Positions 1 to 6,307 of a stretch of 10,334 bases of DNA are shown here, piece by piece. Within the stretch, counting starts at the first letter, position 1. Every line of letters starts with the position of its first letter. A program made the position numbers and the translations under genes. Below the pieces are notes generated by a model that saw nothing but the letters and a program-made list of their open reading frames with translations, was not told where the DNA came from and searched no databases. Source of the stretch: JAUIBE01 sp035267185 (lineage in GTDB: Bacteria > Pseudomonadota > Gammaproteobacteria > Xanthomonadales > SZUA-36); the NCBI GenBank assembly GCA_035267185.1, contig DATFLY010000096.1, forward strand, positions 1-10,334, read 5' to 3'.

Positions 1-24
1 CGCTGACCCCTTTGATCAGATTGA

Positions 25-721
25 TTATGGATTCAGTGCTTCCGGGCAAGCGTTTACCTGCGGCAGGGGTGCAGAACAGGTCTGATTCAACTGACATTGC
101 AGTTCCTCTGCGTACAGCAAAGAACTAACAAGCCTGGCGACCCTGCCTTTATAGATATCAGAATGTGCGAACACCATGTTCTGGCTGTTGGCATTCCAGA
201 TCAGGATGTCTTTCGATGACGGGCCTTCAGATTCCTCGGCAGGCTCGATAGATTCGACCTCGCCAGCATCGTTGACACATAGAGTCTCATATTTCGGCAG
301 ACCGCAGGCGCCCACCGCGCATTCGCTGCTGTCGTCACTGTCCGGTTCGCCATTGAGTTACTCAAGCGCCCGGATTGTCATGCGACCACCGAAGCTATGC
401 CCCAGTAAATGAAGGCGTGGAGAATCATCATCTGCGGGGCTTAGCGATTCCACCGGAGAAGCCATCCTGATGCTTTCGCCCAGGCTCTCGTACAACCTGG
501 ACAGCGATTTCTCAGTAATCGAATTCTGTGGATGCCGGGCTCTTGTTCCAGCCATGTGTAAAGACAATCAGGTCGGTGACACGCGGGAACCTGTCCTCTA
601 TGCGACTCTTGATCCTCTCGATCTGGTCGGGGTATTTCTGTGATCCGTCCTCCCTGAATTCCATGGCCTCGAAAAATATTTGCTTTCAATTCAGCGCCCG
701 CTCGGTAAGCATGGCCACATG
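25..721 (-). pseudogene. Decayed alpha/beta-hydrolase gene
   Basis: Read on the minus strand, two frames together give one alpha/beta-hydrolase. The first frame carries an oxyanion-type segment (VFTHGWNKSPAS, about 568-540). The second carries a nucleophile elbow (LLGHSFGGRM, about 399-370) and then runs to a stop at 25-27. Three lesions break it. There is an in-frame TGA at 686-688. A frameshift near 514 is repaired by skipping one T, which joins FDY to EKSLSRLYESLG. An in-frame TAA lies at 358-360, just after IRALE. No convincing start is present: the reading fades near 721, where the divergent lipoprotein gene begins, so the 5' end also seems lost. The family (serine hydrolase with GHSFGG) is clear from the motifs; the substrate is unknown. 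A sequencing error could explain one lesion but hardly all three. Confidence 0.75.
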
Positions 722-1597
722 AAAACAGTCAGAGCACTCCACCCCCGATACCTGTACGTTCTGTTGTGCATACTGATGCCGGTATTTCTGGGTGCATGCA
801 GCCCACTGGTGATCGTCAATTCTGCGAGCCCGGATGAGCATTTTATAAAAAGTGCCAGCATCGAGTATGGGCCGGATCAGAGACAGAAGCTTGATGTCTA
901 TTCACCCATCGATGCAGGCAGTGCGACACCGGTCGTCGTTTTTTTCTATGGTGGCGGGTGGCGCAATGGCTCCAGGCAAAATTATGAATTCGTTGCCTCA
1001 GCGCTGACGGAGGCGGGGTTAACGGTGGTCATACCGGACTATCGCCTTTTTCCTGACGTCACATTCCCGGCTTTCGTGGAAGATGGTGCTGCAGCTTATG
1101 CATGGGTTATTTCGAACATTGAACAATATGGTGGCCGGCCCGGCGACACTTTCATCATGGGTCATTCAGCCGGTGCGCACATCGCTGCCAGCATCGCTCT
1201 GGACGGGCGCTATCTGGAGCAGCAGGACCTTACCACAGACTCTGTTCGAGGCTTTATCGGGCTGTCCGGTCCGTATGACTTTTTACCCCTGAGTGGCTAT
1301 CTGGAAGATGTATTTCCGGAGCCATACAGGGAACAAAGCCAGCCGATCAACTTTGTGTCCAGTGATGCCCCGCCAACACTGTTGATCCACGGTGAAGACG
1401 ACTTTACCGTTCGTATTGAAAACAGCGAAAGACTGGGCATGAAACTTCAGGAGAGCGGTGTGGAAGTCACGCTCAAGAGCTATGAAGGTGTGGGTCATGC
1501 GCGGGTGGTTGCCGCCATGGCCCCGCCGCTCGATTTCCTCGCGCAAACTTTTGAGGACACCGAAAAATTCATTCAGGATGTTGTCAGTTCAGAGTGA
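719..1597 (+). CDS. Lipoprotein alpha/beta-hydrolase, carboxylesterase type
   Basis: A 292-residue protein. The ATG at 719 is preferred over an upstream in-frame start at 680 because it begins a clean lipoprotein signal: a basic N-terminus, a hydrophobic stretch at residues 11-25, then the lipobox LGAC with Cys27 as the predicted lipidated residue. The mature part is an alpha/beta-hydrolase of the BD-FAE / hormone-sensitive-lipase-like group. It has an oxyanion segment FYGGGW (76-81), a nucleophile elbow GHSAG with Ser150, a probable acid Asp228 in HGEDDFTV and a probable base His260 in GVGH. All three triad residues are present, so it should be an active membrane-anchored esterase facing the periplasm. 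The substrate cannot be read from sequence. The usual HGGG begins with Tyr here. The gene stands alone between a decayed hydrolase on the opposite strand and the convergent hip operon. Confidence 0.87.
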   Translation: MKTVRALHPRYLYVLLCILMPVFLGACSPLVIVNSASPDEHFIKSASIEYGPDQRQKLDVYSPIDAGSATPVVVFFYGGGWRNGSRQNYEFVASALTEAGLTVVIPDYRLFPDVTFPAFVEDGAAAYAWVISNIEQYGGRPGDTFIMGHSAGAHIAASIALDGRYLEQQDLTTDSVRGFIGLSGPYDFLPLSGYLEDVFPEPYREQSQPINFVSSDAPPTLLIHGEDDFTVRIENSERLGMKLQESGVEVTLKSYEGVGHARVVAAMAPPLDFLAQTFEDTEKFIQDVVSSE

Positions 1598-1673
1598 CAA
1601 GTCAGCCGAGCCCAGACGGACTCTGCGTTAGGATTACTCCGGGGTTTGGGTTGTCCCGACCCACCTTGGCTGC

Positions 1674-2978
1674 CTAGAAGGGATTGAGGCGCAACGTCGA
1701 TTCGATGGCCCGGCGGGATTCTGCAGGCAATCCGGCCTGTTCTGCAAAAGTTTTCCAGTTCGATACGGTCTCCTGCACCTCATTCACAATCGCTTCTGCC
1801 AGACCACGTTTCATTGAAGCTGTCCGGGCACAGGCTTTGAAGTCTTCCATGGTGAATTCGCCTCGTTTGCCGTTCAGGGTCATTTGCTGCTTTGCGGTCC
1901 ATGCGCCCTGGGGGTTGTAACTGTATGTGACGTCAAAGGCAGGGGAGAGTGACCATTCGCCCTGCTTGTTCATCAAAAACGCGATGTTCTTGACATGATC
2001 ATCCTGGTTTCGGGCCACGATATTGAACACCATTCGTCGAAATTGCTGTTCGATGGCTTCCATGGGCAGGCGCAGCTGGCGCATCACGAGCAGGGCCTGT
2101 TCGTAGCTGTAGCCGCCAGCCAGGTTGAAATCAAAATGAGCCATTGCACCCAGGGATTGCATATGAAGCTTCTGACCATCGGGAAGCCGATCAAAACGGC
2201 GGGTCATGAAGTGTCGCCGATTGCCTTCTTCAAACAGGCGGCACTCATTGATTTCGATTCCACTGGCCCTTGCCATCAGGTAGTAGGCATATTCGATCGC
2301 ACCGTATCCTTGTGGGTCTTCCAGTTCCTTGTCACGGTTGCCGGCCACCCCATCGAATTTCAATAACCAGTATTCAAAACCTTTTCCTGCTCTGACCTGG
2401 CCGGATCGGACCTCGTTGGTTTCCCGGTTCCAGGCGATGACGGCCTTGGCCCGTGCGCCGCCTGCAGAGGTTCCCACGCGCAGGATGTCACTCAGCGCAG
2501 CTGACTTTTCATCATCTGCAAAGGACGCCTCCAGCCTGTTGCGTTTGGTTAATATTTCAGAAGCCAGATCGACCAGCTTTTCAACTTCAATCCGGGTTGC
2601 TTTTCCTGGTCGTGGCCCGGTTGCTGGTGCAAACTCCAGGGCACCCATGCCGCGTGCGCCGGTATAACACAATCGCTCAACAGCATTAAATGAATCAGGC
2701 TTGCGCCCCAGTGAGGCGAGCCAGGCATTGATCAGTGTATTGCCGAATTTGTCGGGCAGTGAATCAACCAGCAAACCGGGCAGGCCCAGGAAAGTTTCCC
2801 GCGCAAGTGCCGGGAATTGGTAGACGCGTCTTGAAAGCGGCATCACGATGGGTGATACCTCGATGCCGCTTTTTGCGAATGCCGGGTCGTATTCGAATGA
2901 GGCGGCTTCATCACCATCCAGTAACGACACCGCTCCGATGCTTCTTCCCCATAACCTGACTTCGGCCACCGTGGTCAT
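1674..2978 (-). CDS. hipA: HipA-family serine/threonine kinase toxin
   Basis: A 434-residue protein of the length usual for HipA toxins. An N-terminal HipA subdomain (about 5-120, with SLPDKFGN at 73-80) precedes the kinase core. The core has a glycine/serine-rich ATP loop, GTSAGGARAKA (169-179, Lys178 as candidate ATP contact). It has a catalytic DxHxKN motif in NQDDHVKN (324-331; Asp326 as candidate base, Asn331 as metal ligand) and a second metal-binding Asp349 in LSPAFDV. All catalytic elements are intact. HipA kinases phosphorylate a translation-related target (glutamyl-tRNA synthetase in E. coli) and cause growth arrest or persistence; the target here is unknown. The ATG overlaps the stop of the upstream antitoxin gene by one base (TAATG), so translation is probably coupled. 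Expression should be held down by the HipB-HipA complex at the operators upstream. Confidence 0.93.
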   Translation of the reverse strand: MTTVAEVRLWGRSIGAVSLLDGDEAASFEYDPAFAKSGIEVSPIVMPLSRRVYQFPALARETFLGLPGLLVDSLPDKFGNTLINAWLASLGRKPDSFNAVERLCYTGARGMGALEFAPATGPRPGKATRIEVEKLVDLASEILTKRNRLEASFADDEKSAALSDILRVGTSAGGARAKAVIAWNRETNEVRSGQVRAGKGFEYWLLKFDGVAGNRDKELEDPQGYGAIEYAYYLMARASGIEINECRLFEEGNRRHFMTRRFDRLPDGQKLHMQSLGAMAHFDFNLAGGYSYEQALLVMRQLRLPMEAIEQQFRRMVFNIVARNQDDHVKNIAFLMNKQGEWSLSPAFDVTYSYNPQGAWTAKQQMTLNGKRGEFTMEDFKACARTASMKRGLAEAIVNEVQETVSNWKTFAEQAGLPAESRRAIESTLRLNPF

Positions 2979-3340
2979 TAATCATCGCCCCACTGCCATG
3001 GCTCATCCCCGCTTTGCGCTGCTTTTTTGCGCTTGCCTCGCTTGCCAGAAGCCCGCTTGCGCACCTTGCCCTTGCGTTTGAGCAGATCCAGCGGGCGAGG
3101 GTTGGTTTCAGGAACGAGGTTTTCAAGGCCGGGCAGGGCATCCAGCGCTCGTAATACACGAATCAGGCTGTCTGTCTGGGAAGCGTGCCCCGCTTCGATG
3201 CGCTCCAGGGTTCGTTTGCCAATACCGGCTTGCCTGGCCAGGTTTGCCTGGGTTAACTCCAAATCTATTCTTCGCGCTGCCAGTCGCTTGCCCAGTTCCG
3301 CCAGGATGCTCTCATCAGTCAATAAAGGCGTAATGTTCAT
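2978..3340 (-). CDS. hipB: HipB-like XRE-family antitoxin
   Basis: A 120-residue protein from the ATG at 3340. A TTG three codons upstream (3349) is also open, but it lies inside operator 1 and neither start has a clear Shine-Dalgarno. Residues 13-72 form a Cro/C1-type helix-turn-helix; the recognition part is near LTQANLARQAGIGKRTLERI (29-48). A strongly basic linker (about 88-106, many Lys/Arg) follows. The protein ends in an acidic, tryptophan-containing tail, GDEPWQWGDD (111-120). In E. coli HipB a C-terminal tail with a tryptophan packs against HipA; by analogy this tail may contact the toxin. The gene is first in a two-gene operon with hipA. It should neutralise HipA and repress its own promoter through the four palindromes just upstream. 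Confidence 0.9.
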   Translation of the reverse strand: MNITPLLTDESILAELGKRLAARRIDLELTQANLARQAGIGKRTLERIEAGHASQTDSLIRVLRALDALPGLENLVPETNPRPLDLLKRKGKVRKRASGKRGKRKKAAQSGDEPWQWGDD

Positions 3341-3369
3341 AATCGTCAAATATTACGAAATAAGTGCAT

Positions 3370-3403
3370 ATAATATCATAAATCGTCGAAAGTAACGATA
3401 TAA
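3370..3403 (-). promoter_or_regulatory. Candidate hipBA promoter
   Basis: Between O1 and O2 the minus strand carries -10-like hexamers TATGAT (3375-3380) and TATTAT (3370-3375). For TATGAT a weak -35-like TTATAT (3398-3403) sits 17 bp upstream and touches O2. The region is so AT-rich that other choices are possible. The placement would let O1 and O2 block RNA polymerase directly. Confidence 0.35.
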
Positions 3404-3406
3404 ATA

Positions 3407-3419
3407 ATTGTAATACAAT
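3407..3419. repeat. Perfect 13-bp palindrome between O2 and O3
   Basis: ATTGTA-A-TACAAT is a perfect inverted repeat near the midpoint of the four-operator array. It differs from the TCGT/ACGA operators and may bind another regulator, or may be chance in an AT-rich tract. Confidence 0.4.
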
Positions 3420-3493
3420 GAATATTTAAGTCGTCATAGGTTACGATATTTATATGAATAAGTGATTAAATCGTAATATTCAACGATAAATCG

Positions 3494-3781
3494 CTAACAA
3501 ACCTGGTCCGATGCACTGGTGAAATTAGCTTCCCTCAAGCTCCTGACATTTTCCTTTCCATGGCTCTGCGCGCTGCGACCAGTGATGATGTGATATTCCG
3601 GAGCTGAAAACTGCTCGATCGCATCAACATCCTGATCGCATATCGCTTGATTGAAGGCTTCTCTTGCCTGTCGAATCTGTGACTCATCATCTCCTGATAC
3701 CGATTCGTCAGGAAGTACTGATGCGGTCACGGATAAGAGAAAAACGAAAGCAATTGATTTGCTGATGACGCCGGGATTCAT
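3494..3781 (-). CDS. Truncated SnoaL/DUF4440-like exported protein
   Basis: A 95-residue product. The ATG at 3781 has a good ribosome binding site (GGAAAG at 3785-3790). An N-terminal hydrophobic segment (about residues 8-23, after one Lys) looks like a signal peptide. From about residue 35 the sequence resembles the start of a SnoaL/NTF2-like DUF4440 domain: an alpha-helical segment QAREAFNQAICDQDVDAIEQ, then YHIITGRSAQSHGKENVRSLRE. Such domains need roughly 100-110 residues, but only about 60 remain before the TAG at 3494-3496. That stop lies eight bases from hip operator O4. The missing C-terminal half and the abrupt change to AT-rich hip DNA suggest truncation by insertion or deletion at this point. 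The remaining product is unlikely to fold as a complete cone-shaped domain. The gene follows ubiG on the same strand after an 85-base gap. Confidence 0.6.
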   Translation of the reverse strand: MNPGVISKSIAFVFLLSVTASVLPDESVSGDDESQIRQAREAFNQAICDQDVDAIEQFSAPEYHIITGRSAQSHGKENVRSLREANFTSASDQVC

Positions 3782-3866
3782 GGGCTTTCCATCGTTGGTA
3801 TTGCGCGAATTGCACAGGCCCCCGGTGTTCGAATTTCTTCAGGCCTGTTGATTCGGCTTTGTTTGA

Positions 3867-4610
3867 TTATCGCTTTGCCCGGGTGGCATAGAGCATGTAG
3901 TTAACCTGCACCGATGAGATGATTTTCAGTTTACGGGTCAAAGGGTTTGCCGTCACCCCGACAATATCGCGTAATCTCAGGCCGCCCTCGGCAAGACATT
4001 GTCTGATTTCAGCCGGCTTACGGAGAAGGCGCCAGTGATGGGTTCCTCTTGGTAACCAGCCCAGAACATACTCGGCGCCAATGATAGCGACCAGCCAGGC
4101 CAGCGGGGTGCGGTTGATGGTCGAGACAAACATGATGCCGCGACTGCCAGTTACCCGGCAACAATCAGCCATGAACTCGCCGAGATCCGCAACATGCTCG
4201 GCCACCTCCATGTTGAGGACCACATCGAATCTTTCCTGCTGGTCTGCCAGTTCAGAGGCCGGGGTGAGGCGATAGTCGATTGATAATTCCGATTGACTGG
4301 CATGCAGTCGCGCCACTTCGATGTTTTTCTCGACAACGTCAATGCCAGTCACCTGTGCCCCAAGTTTCGCAATGGATTCGCTCAGGATGCCCCCGCCGCA
4401 GCCAACATCCAGCACCCTGAGGCCGTCCAGTGGCTTAGTCGATTCCGGATCGCGGTCAAAATGGAGGCACAGTGCATTTTTGATGTAAGTAACGCGTAGC
4501 ATGTTGAGCTGATGCAATGGCCAAAAGGGTCCACTCTTGTCCCACCAGGTCTCGGCCAATTCTTTGTAATACTTGACCTCGCGAGGGTCGACCGTATTGT
4601 CAAAATTCAT
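3867..4610 (-). CDS. ubiG: UbiG, ubiquinone biosynthesis O-methyltransferase
   Basis: A 247-residue class I SAM-dependent methyltransferase. UbiG carries out both O-methylations of the ubiquinone ring (the 2-polyprenyl-6-hydroxyphenol and 3-demethylubiquinol steps) in the cytoplasm or at the inner membrane. The N-terminal signature NTVDPREVKYY...WWDKSGPFWPLH (5-33) is diagnostic. SAM motif I is LDVGCGGG (67-74), with acidic Asp91 ending strand 2 (GIDVVEKN). MEVAEHV (134-140) and the membrane-associating stretch STINRTPLAW...GAEYVLGWLPRGTHHW (163-193) match the family, as does the end VNYMLYA. The ATG at 4610 is chosen because it overlaps the EamA stop (ATGA) and has GGGAG five bases upstream. 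An upstream GTG at 4628 lacks this support. It is the last gene of the three-gene operon. Confidence 0.96.
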   Translation of the reverse strand: MNFDNTVDPREVKYYKELAETWWDKSGPFWPLHQLNMLRVTYIKNALCLHFDRDPESTKPLDGLRVLDVGCGGGILSESIAKLGAQVTGIDVVEKNIEVARLHASQSELSIDYRLTPASELADQQERFDVVLNMEVAEHVADLGEFMADCCRVTGSRGIMFVSTINRTPLAWLVAIIGAEYVLGWLPRGTHHWRLLRKPAEIRQCLAEGGLRLRDIVGVTANPLTRKLKIISSVQVNYMLYATRAKR

Positions 4611-5563
4611 GGCTGCTCCCGGGCCCACCGTGTCACCGATCTAAAGCCGTTGGTGAATCGGATCCGAATTTGCCCGGCGTAACGGTGACCAACTTCACTC
4701 AACGCAATACCGGCCAGTATCAGGCCGAGACCGATAAACGTCGCTGGCGCAAGCTGTTCGTTTAGAAATACGGCGCCTGCAAAAACAGCCCAGGCAGGGA
4801 CCAGGTAGTTGACCATCGACAGGAATGCTGGCCCCGGGCCCTGGATGATTCGAAAATACAGCAGGGTGGACAGCCCGGTCGACAGGATGCCCAGAAACAG
4901 CACTGCGACCAGCGCAGCCAGGCCCGGCGATTGAATTTCAGGCACGGCAAACATGGCACCGGGAACCGACATCACGCTCGCCACCAGGAGCAGGCCCGCT
5001 GACATTTGCAATGGATGGCCGCCACCGATGCGCCGCGCATAGACTGTGCTGCATGAATAACTGAATGCCGCTGCAAGCGTGGCCAGAGCGCCCCAGAGGG
5101 CCATGTTGCCCATCACGCCGGTTTCGAATTTTGGGCTGAGCACAAATACAACGCCAATGAATCCAACCCCGAAACCAACGATCCTGGCTGTTGTCAGCCG
5201 CTCCCCCGGCAAGTGGAAGTGGGCCAGTGTAAGAACAAACAGAGGCATGGCCGCCATCAAAATACCGGCAAGGGAAGAATCGATATGTTGTTGCGCCCAT
5301 GCCACTAACTGGAATGGCAGAACGTTGGCAAAAAAGCCCATAAACACCAGCGGCAGCCAGCCCTTGAAGGTTCGTGGTAACTTGACATCCTGGGCCCACA
5401 ACACAATCAGGAGCACCAGCGCGCCGAGCAAAATTCTCCCCGCGACCAAAATCGAGGGCGGCAGGGACTCGAGCGCTATGGCGTTTAAAAGAAATGCCGA
5501 GCCCCACATGCCAGCCAGCGCGAAAAGGGTGAGCCAGTCGCCCGGTCTTGCTGCGCGAGGCAC
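4607..5563 (-). CDS. EamA/DMT-family transporter
   Basis: A 318-residue drug/metabolite transporter family protein of the usual ten-helix type, with two EamA repeats (about 12-142 and 156-288). Hydrophobic helices alternate with short loops. GMWGSAFLLNAIAL (18-31) is the typical first-helix segment, and a loop with PGERLT follows helix four. The second repeat ends with YLVPAWAVFAGAVFLNEQL (253-271), a hallmark EamA segment. The substrate is unknown; members export amino acids and other metabolites. The start is GTG at 5563, overlapping the TAG of the upstream gene by one base, with AGGA nine bases upstream. The stop overlaps the ubiG ATG by four bases. A positively charged tail (about 293-315) follows the last helix. 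Confidence 0.92.
   Translation of the reverse strand: MPRAARPGDWLTLFALAGMWGSAFLLNAIALESLPPSILVAGRILLGALVLLIVLWAQDVKLPRTFKGWLPLVFMGFFANVLPFQLVAWAQQHIDSSLAGILMAAMPLFVLTLAHFHLPGERLTTARIVGFGVGFIGVVFVLSPKFETGVMGNMALWGALATLAAAFSYSCSTVYARRIGGGHPLQMSAGLLLVASVMSVPGAMFAVPEIQSPGLAALVAVLFLGILSTGLSTLLYFRIIQGPGPAFLSMVNYLVPAWAVFAGAVFLNEQLAPATFIGLGLILAGIALSEVGHRYAGQIRIRFTNGFRSVTRWAREQP
4616..4620 (-). promoter_or_regulatory. Ribosome binding site fixing the ubiG start
   Basis: GGGAG lies five bases upstream of the ATG at 4610, inside the 3' end of the EamA gene. It supports that start over the GTG at 4628. Confidence 0.7.
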
Positions 5564-6021
5564 TAAGGAATTCCTGCCAACAGCGATCGACCGCTTGCCA
5601 TCACCAGGGATGAAAGACCGAGCAACAGCACCAGTAGGGTTATGCCCACGCTGATGCTGTGAAGACGGCTAAACCGCCGGGCCCCTGCCAGTCCAGCATC
5701 GCGGGCCGCATTAATGTGCGGAACCAACCACAAAGACATGGCCTGCATCACAATCATCACCGTGCTGAGCACAGCGATGGTGCGTCCAGCAGTTGTCAGG
5801 CTTCCCAACAGTGACAAGGCGATGACTGCGGTGATCATCGCTGCGCCGCAGGCCAGTCCCAGCCTGTAAAAACGCGGAAACAGCCGTCGCAGAAGCATTC
5901 CAGCGGCATGTCCACGCAAGACGTCAATGACGCTGGGTGCAACCACCGCAGACTGAAAAACGATGGCGCCAACCCAGATTCCGACGGCTATTGAATATGT
6001 GGCGGTAAATAAAGTTTCCAT
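5563..6021 (-). CDS. DUF4149 integral membrane protein
   Basis: A 152-residue membrane protein with four predicted transmembrane helices (about 7-27, 54-72, 81-101 and 122-142). The layout and motifs fit DUF4149/TMEM205-like proteins: a hydrophobic first helix with GIWVGAIVFQSAVVAP, a conserved LFPRFYRLGL segment (47-56), HINAARDAG (102-110) and FSRLHSISVGITLL (117-130). The biochemical function of this family is not established. It is the first gene of the operon with the EamA transporter and ubiG. It starts at the ATG at 6021 without a recognisable Shine-Dalgarno and is probably driven by the minus-strand promoter in 6022-6091. Its position across from the MerR operon suggests shared control. 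Confidence 0.88.
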   Translation of the reverse strand: METLFTATYSIAVGIWVGAIVFQSAVVAPSVIDVLRGHAAGMLLRRLFPRFYRLGLACGAAMITAVIALSLLGSLTTAGRTIAVLSTVMIVMQAMSLWLVPHINAARDAGLAGARRFSRLHSISVGITLLVLLLGLSSLVMASGRSLLAGIP

Positions 6022-6036
6022 TTTTAAACTAAATCT

Positions 6037-6069
6037 ATATAATGTCTAACATATTAACGTACATTATAT
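6037..6069. promoter_or_regulatory. Divergent promoter with 9-bp inverted repeat
   Basis: A perfect inverted repeat, ATATAATGT (6037-6045) and ACATTATAT (6061-6069), is separated by 15 bases. The left arm contains a consensus TATAAT reading rightward (6038-6043), with TTTCCA (6015-6020) 17 bp upstream. The right arm contains TATAAT reading leftward (6063-6068) with no clear -35. The two promoters would face each other and overlap, and the right arm ends on the ATG at 6068. A symmetrical arrangement like this suits a dimeric regulator, and the MerR protein encoded just downstream is the obvious candidate. Binding is inferred. Confidence 0.6.
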
Positions 6070-6307
6070 GAACATACTATCGATGTCTACCCCGAATTCA
6101 GGCGATTCTTTTGAAGTGTTTCCATTGACTCCGGCGCTGATTGAAGATCTTCGATCTGATCACGCGGGCAAACTCGGGACCGTCGGGATTTACCGGGGAA
6201 TTCTGGAAGTCACCAAAGATTCCTCGGTCAGTATTTTCGCTCGTGGACACCCCGAAACGCAGGGTCAGCATAGCGCGACAAATTTAACTTTTATGCAGGA
6301 AACGTAA
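6068..6307 (+). pseudogene. Coq7-like demethoxyubiquinone hydroxylase, N-terminal relic
   Basis: A 79-codon reading frame resembling the first helices of Coq7-family di-iron hydroxylases: LIEDLRSDHAGKLGTVGIYRGIL (24-46), then ARGHPETQGQH (58-68). In active members the first motif is DHAGE and the second is ExxH. Here the glutamates that bind iron appear as Lys35 and Gln65. The rest of the protein (over 100 residues expected) is missing, and the frame ends in TAA at 6305-6307. It therefore cannot be a working hydroxylase. It is still the first frame of the operon. Its last base overlaps the MerR start (TAATG), and the MerR ribosome binding site lies in its last codons, so it may survive as a leader for coupled translation. 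An in-frame ATG at 6083 is an alternative start; neither has a clear Shine-Dalgarno. Confidence 0.65.

Larger units (their letters stand above)
3342..3487. promoter_or_regulatory. Four-operator hip control region (TCGT-N8-ACGA)
   Basis: Four copies of the 16-bp palindrome TCGT-N8-ACGA lie at 3343-3358 (O1), 3383-3398 (O2), 3431-3446 (O3) and 3471-3486 (O4). Their centres are 40, 48 and 40 bp apart. Outer bases often extend the match to ATCGT...ACGAT. O4 on the minus strand differs from O1 in only two of the 16 bases. O1 begins three bases upstream of the hipB start codon. E. coli hipBA also has several operators of the form half-site-N8-half-site bound by HipB, so these are the expected HipB-HipA binding sites, with a different half-site sequence. 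Confidence 0.85.

Noticed and set aside
441..689. An 82-codon minus-strand frame with many prolines and arginines
   Set aside because: It is an off-frame reading of the hydrolase remnant; the homologous peptide is in the neighbouring frame.
1640..1664. A short TGGGT/ACCCA hairpin between the convergent esterase and hipA stops, as a terminator
   Set aside because: The stem is only five base pairs and no T-run follows on either strand.
3369..3374. A perfect TATAAT on the plus strand in the hip control region as a promoter
   Set aside because: No gene follows on the plus strand and no fitting -35 is present; the match is likely due to AT-richness.
125..3506. CTAACAAgCCTGG at 125-137 and CTAACAAaCCTGG at 3494-3506 as direct repeats bounding an inserted island
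   Set aside because: A 12-of-13 match is expected many times by chance in a window this long, and the left copy lies inside the hydrolase remnant rather than at its edge.
4611..4628. GTG start at 4628 giving UbiG six extra residues
   Set aside because: The ATG at 4610 matches the usual UbiG N-terminus, has GGGAG five bases upstream and overlaps the previous stop as ATGA.
5079..5654. A 191-codon plus-strand frame opposite the EamA gene
   Set aside because: Low-complexity composition typical of an antisense shadow; the minus-strand transporter is certain.
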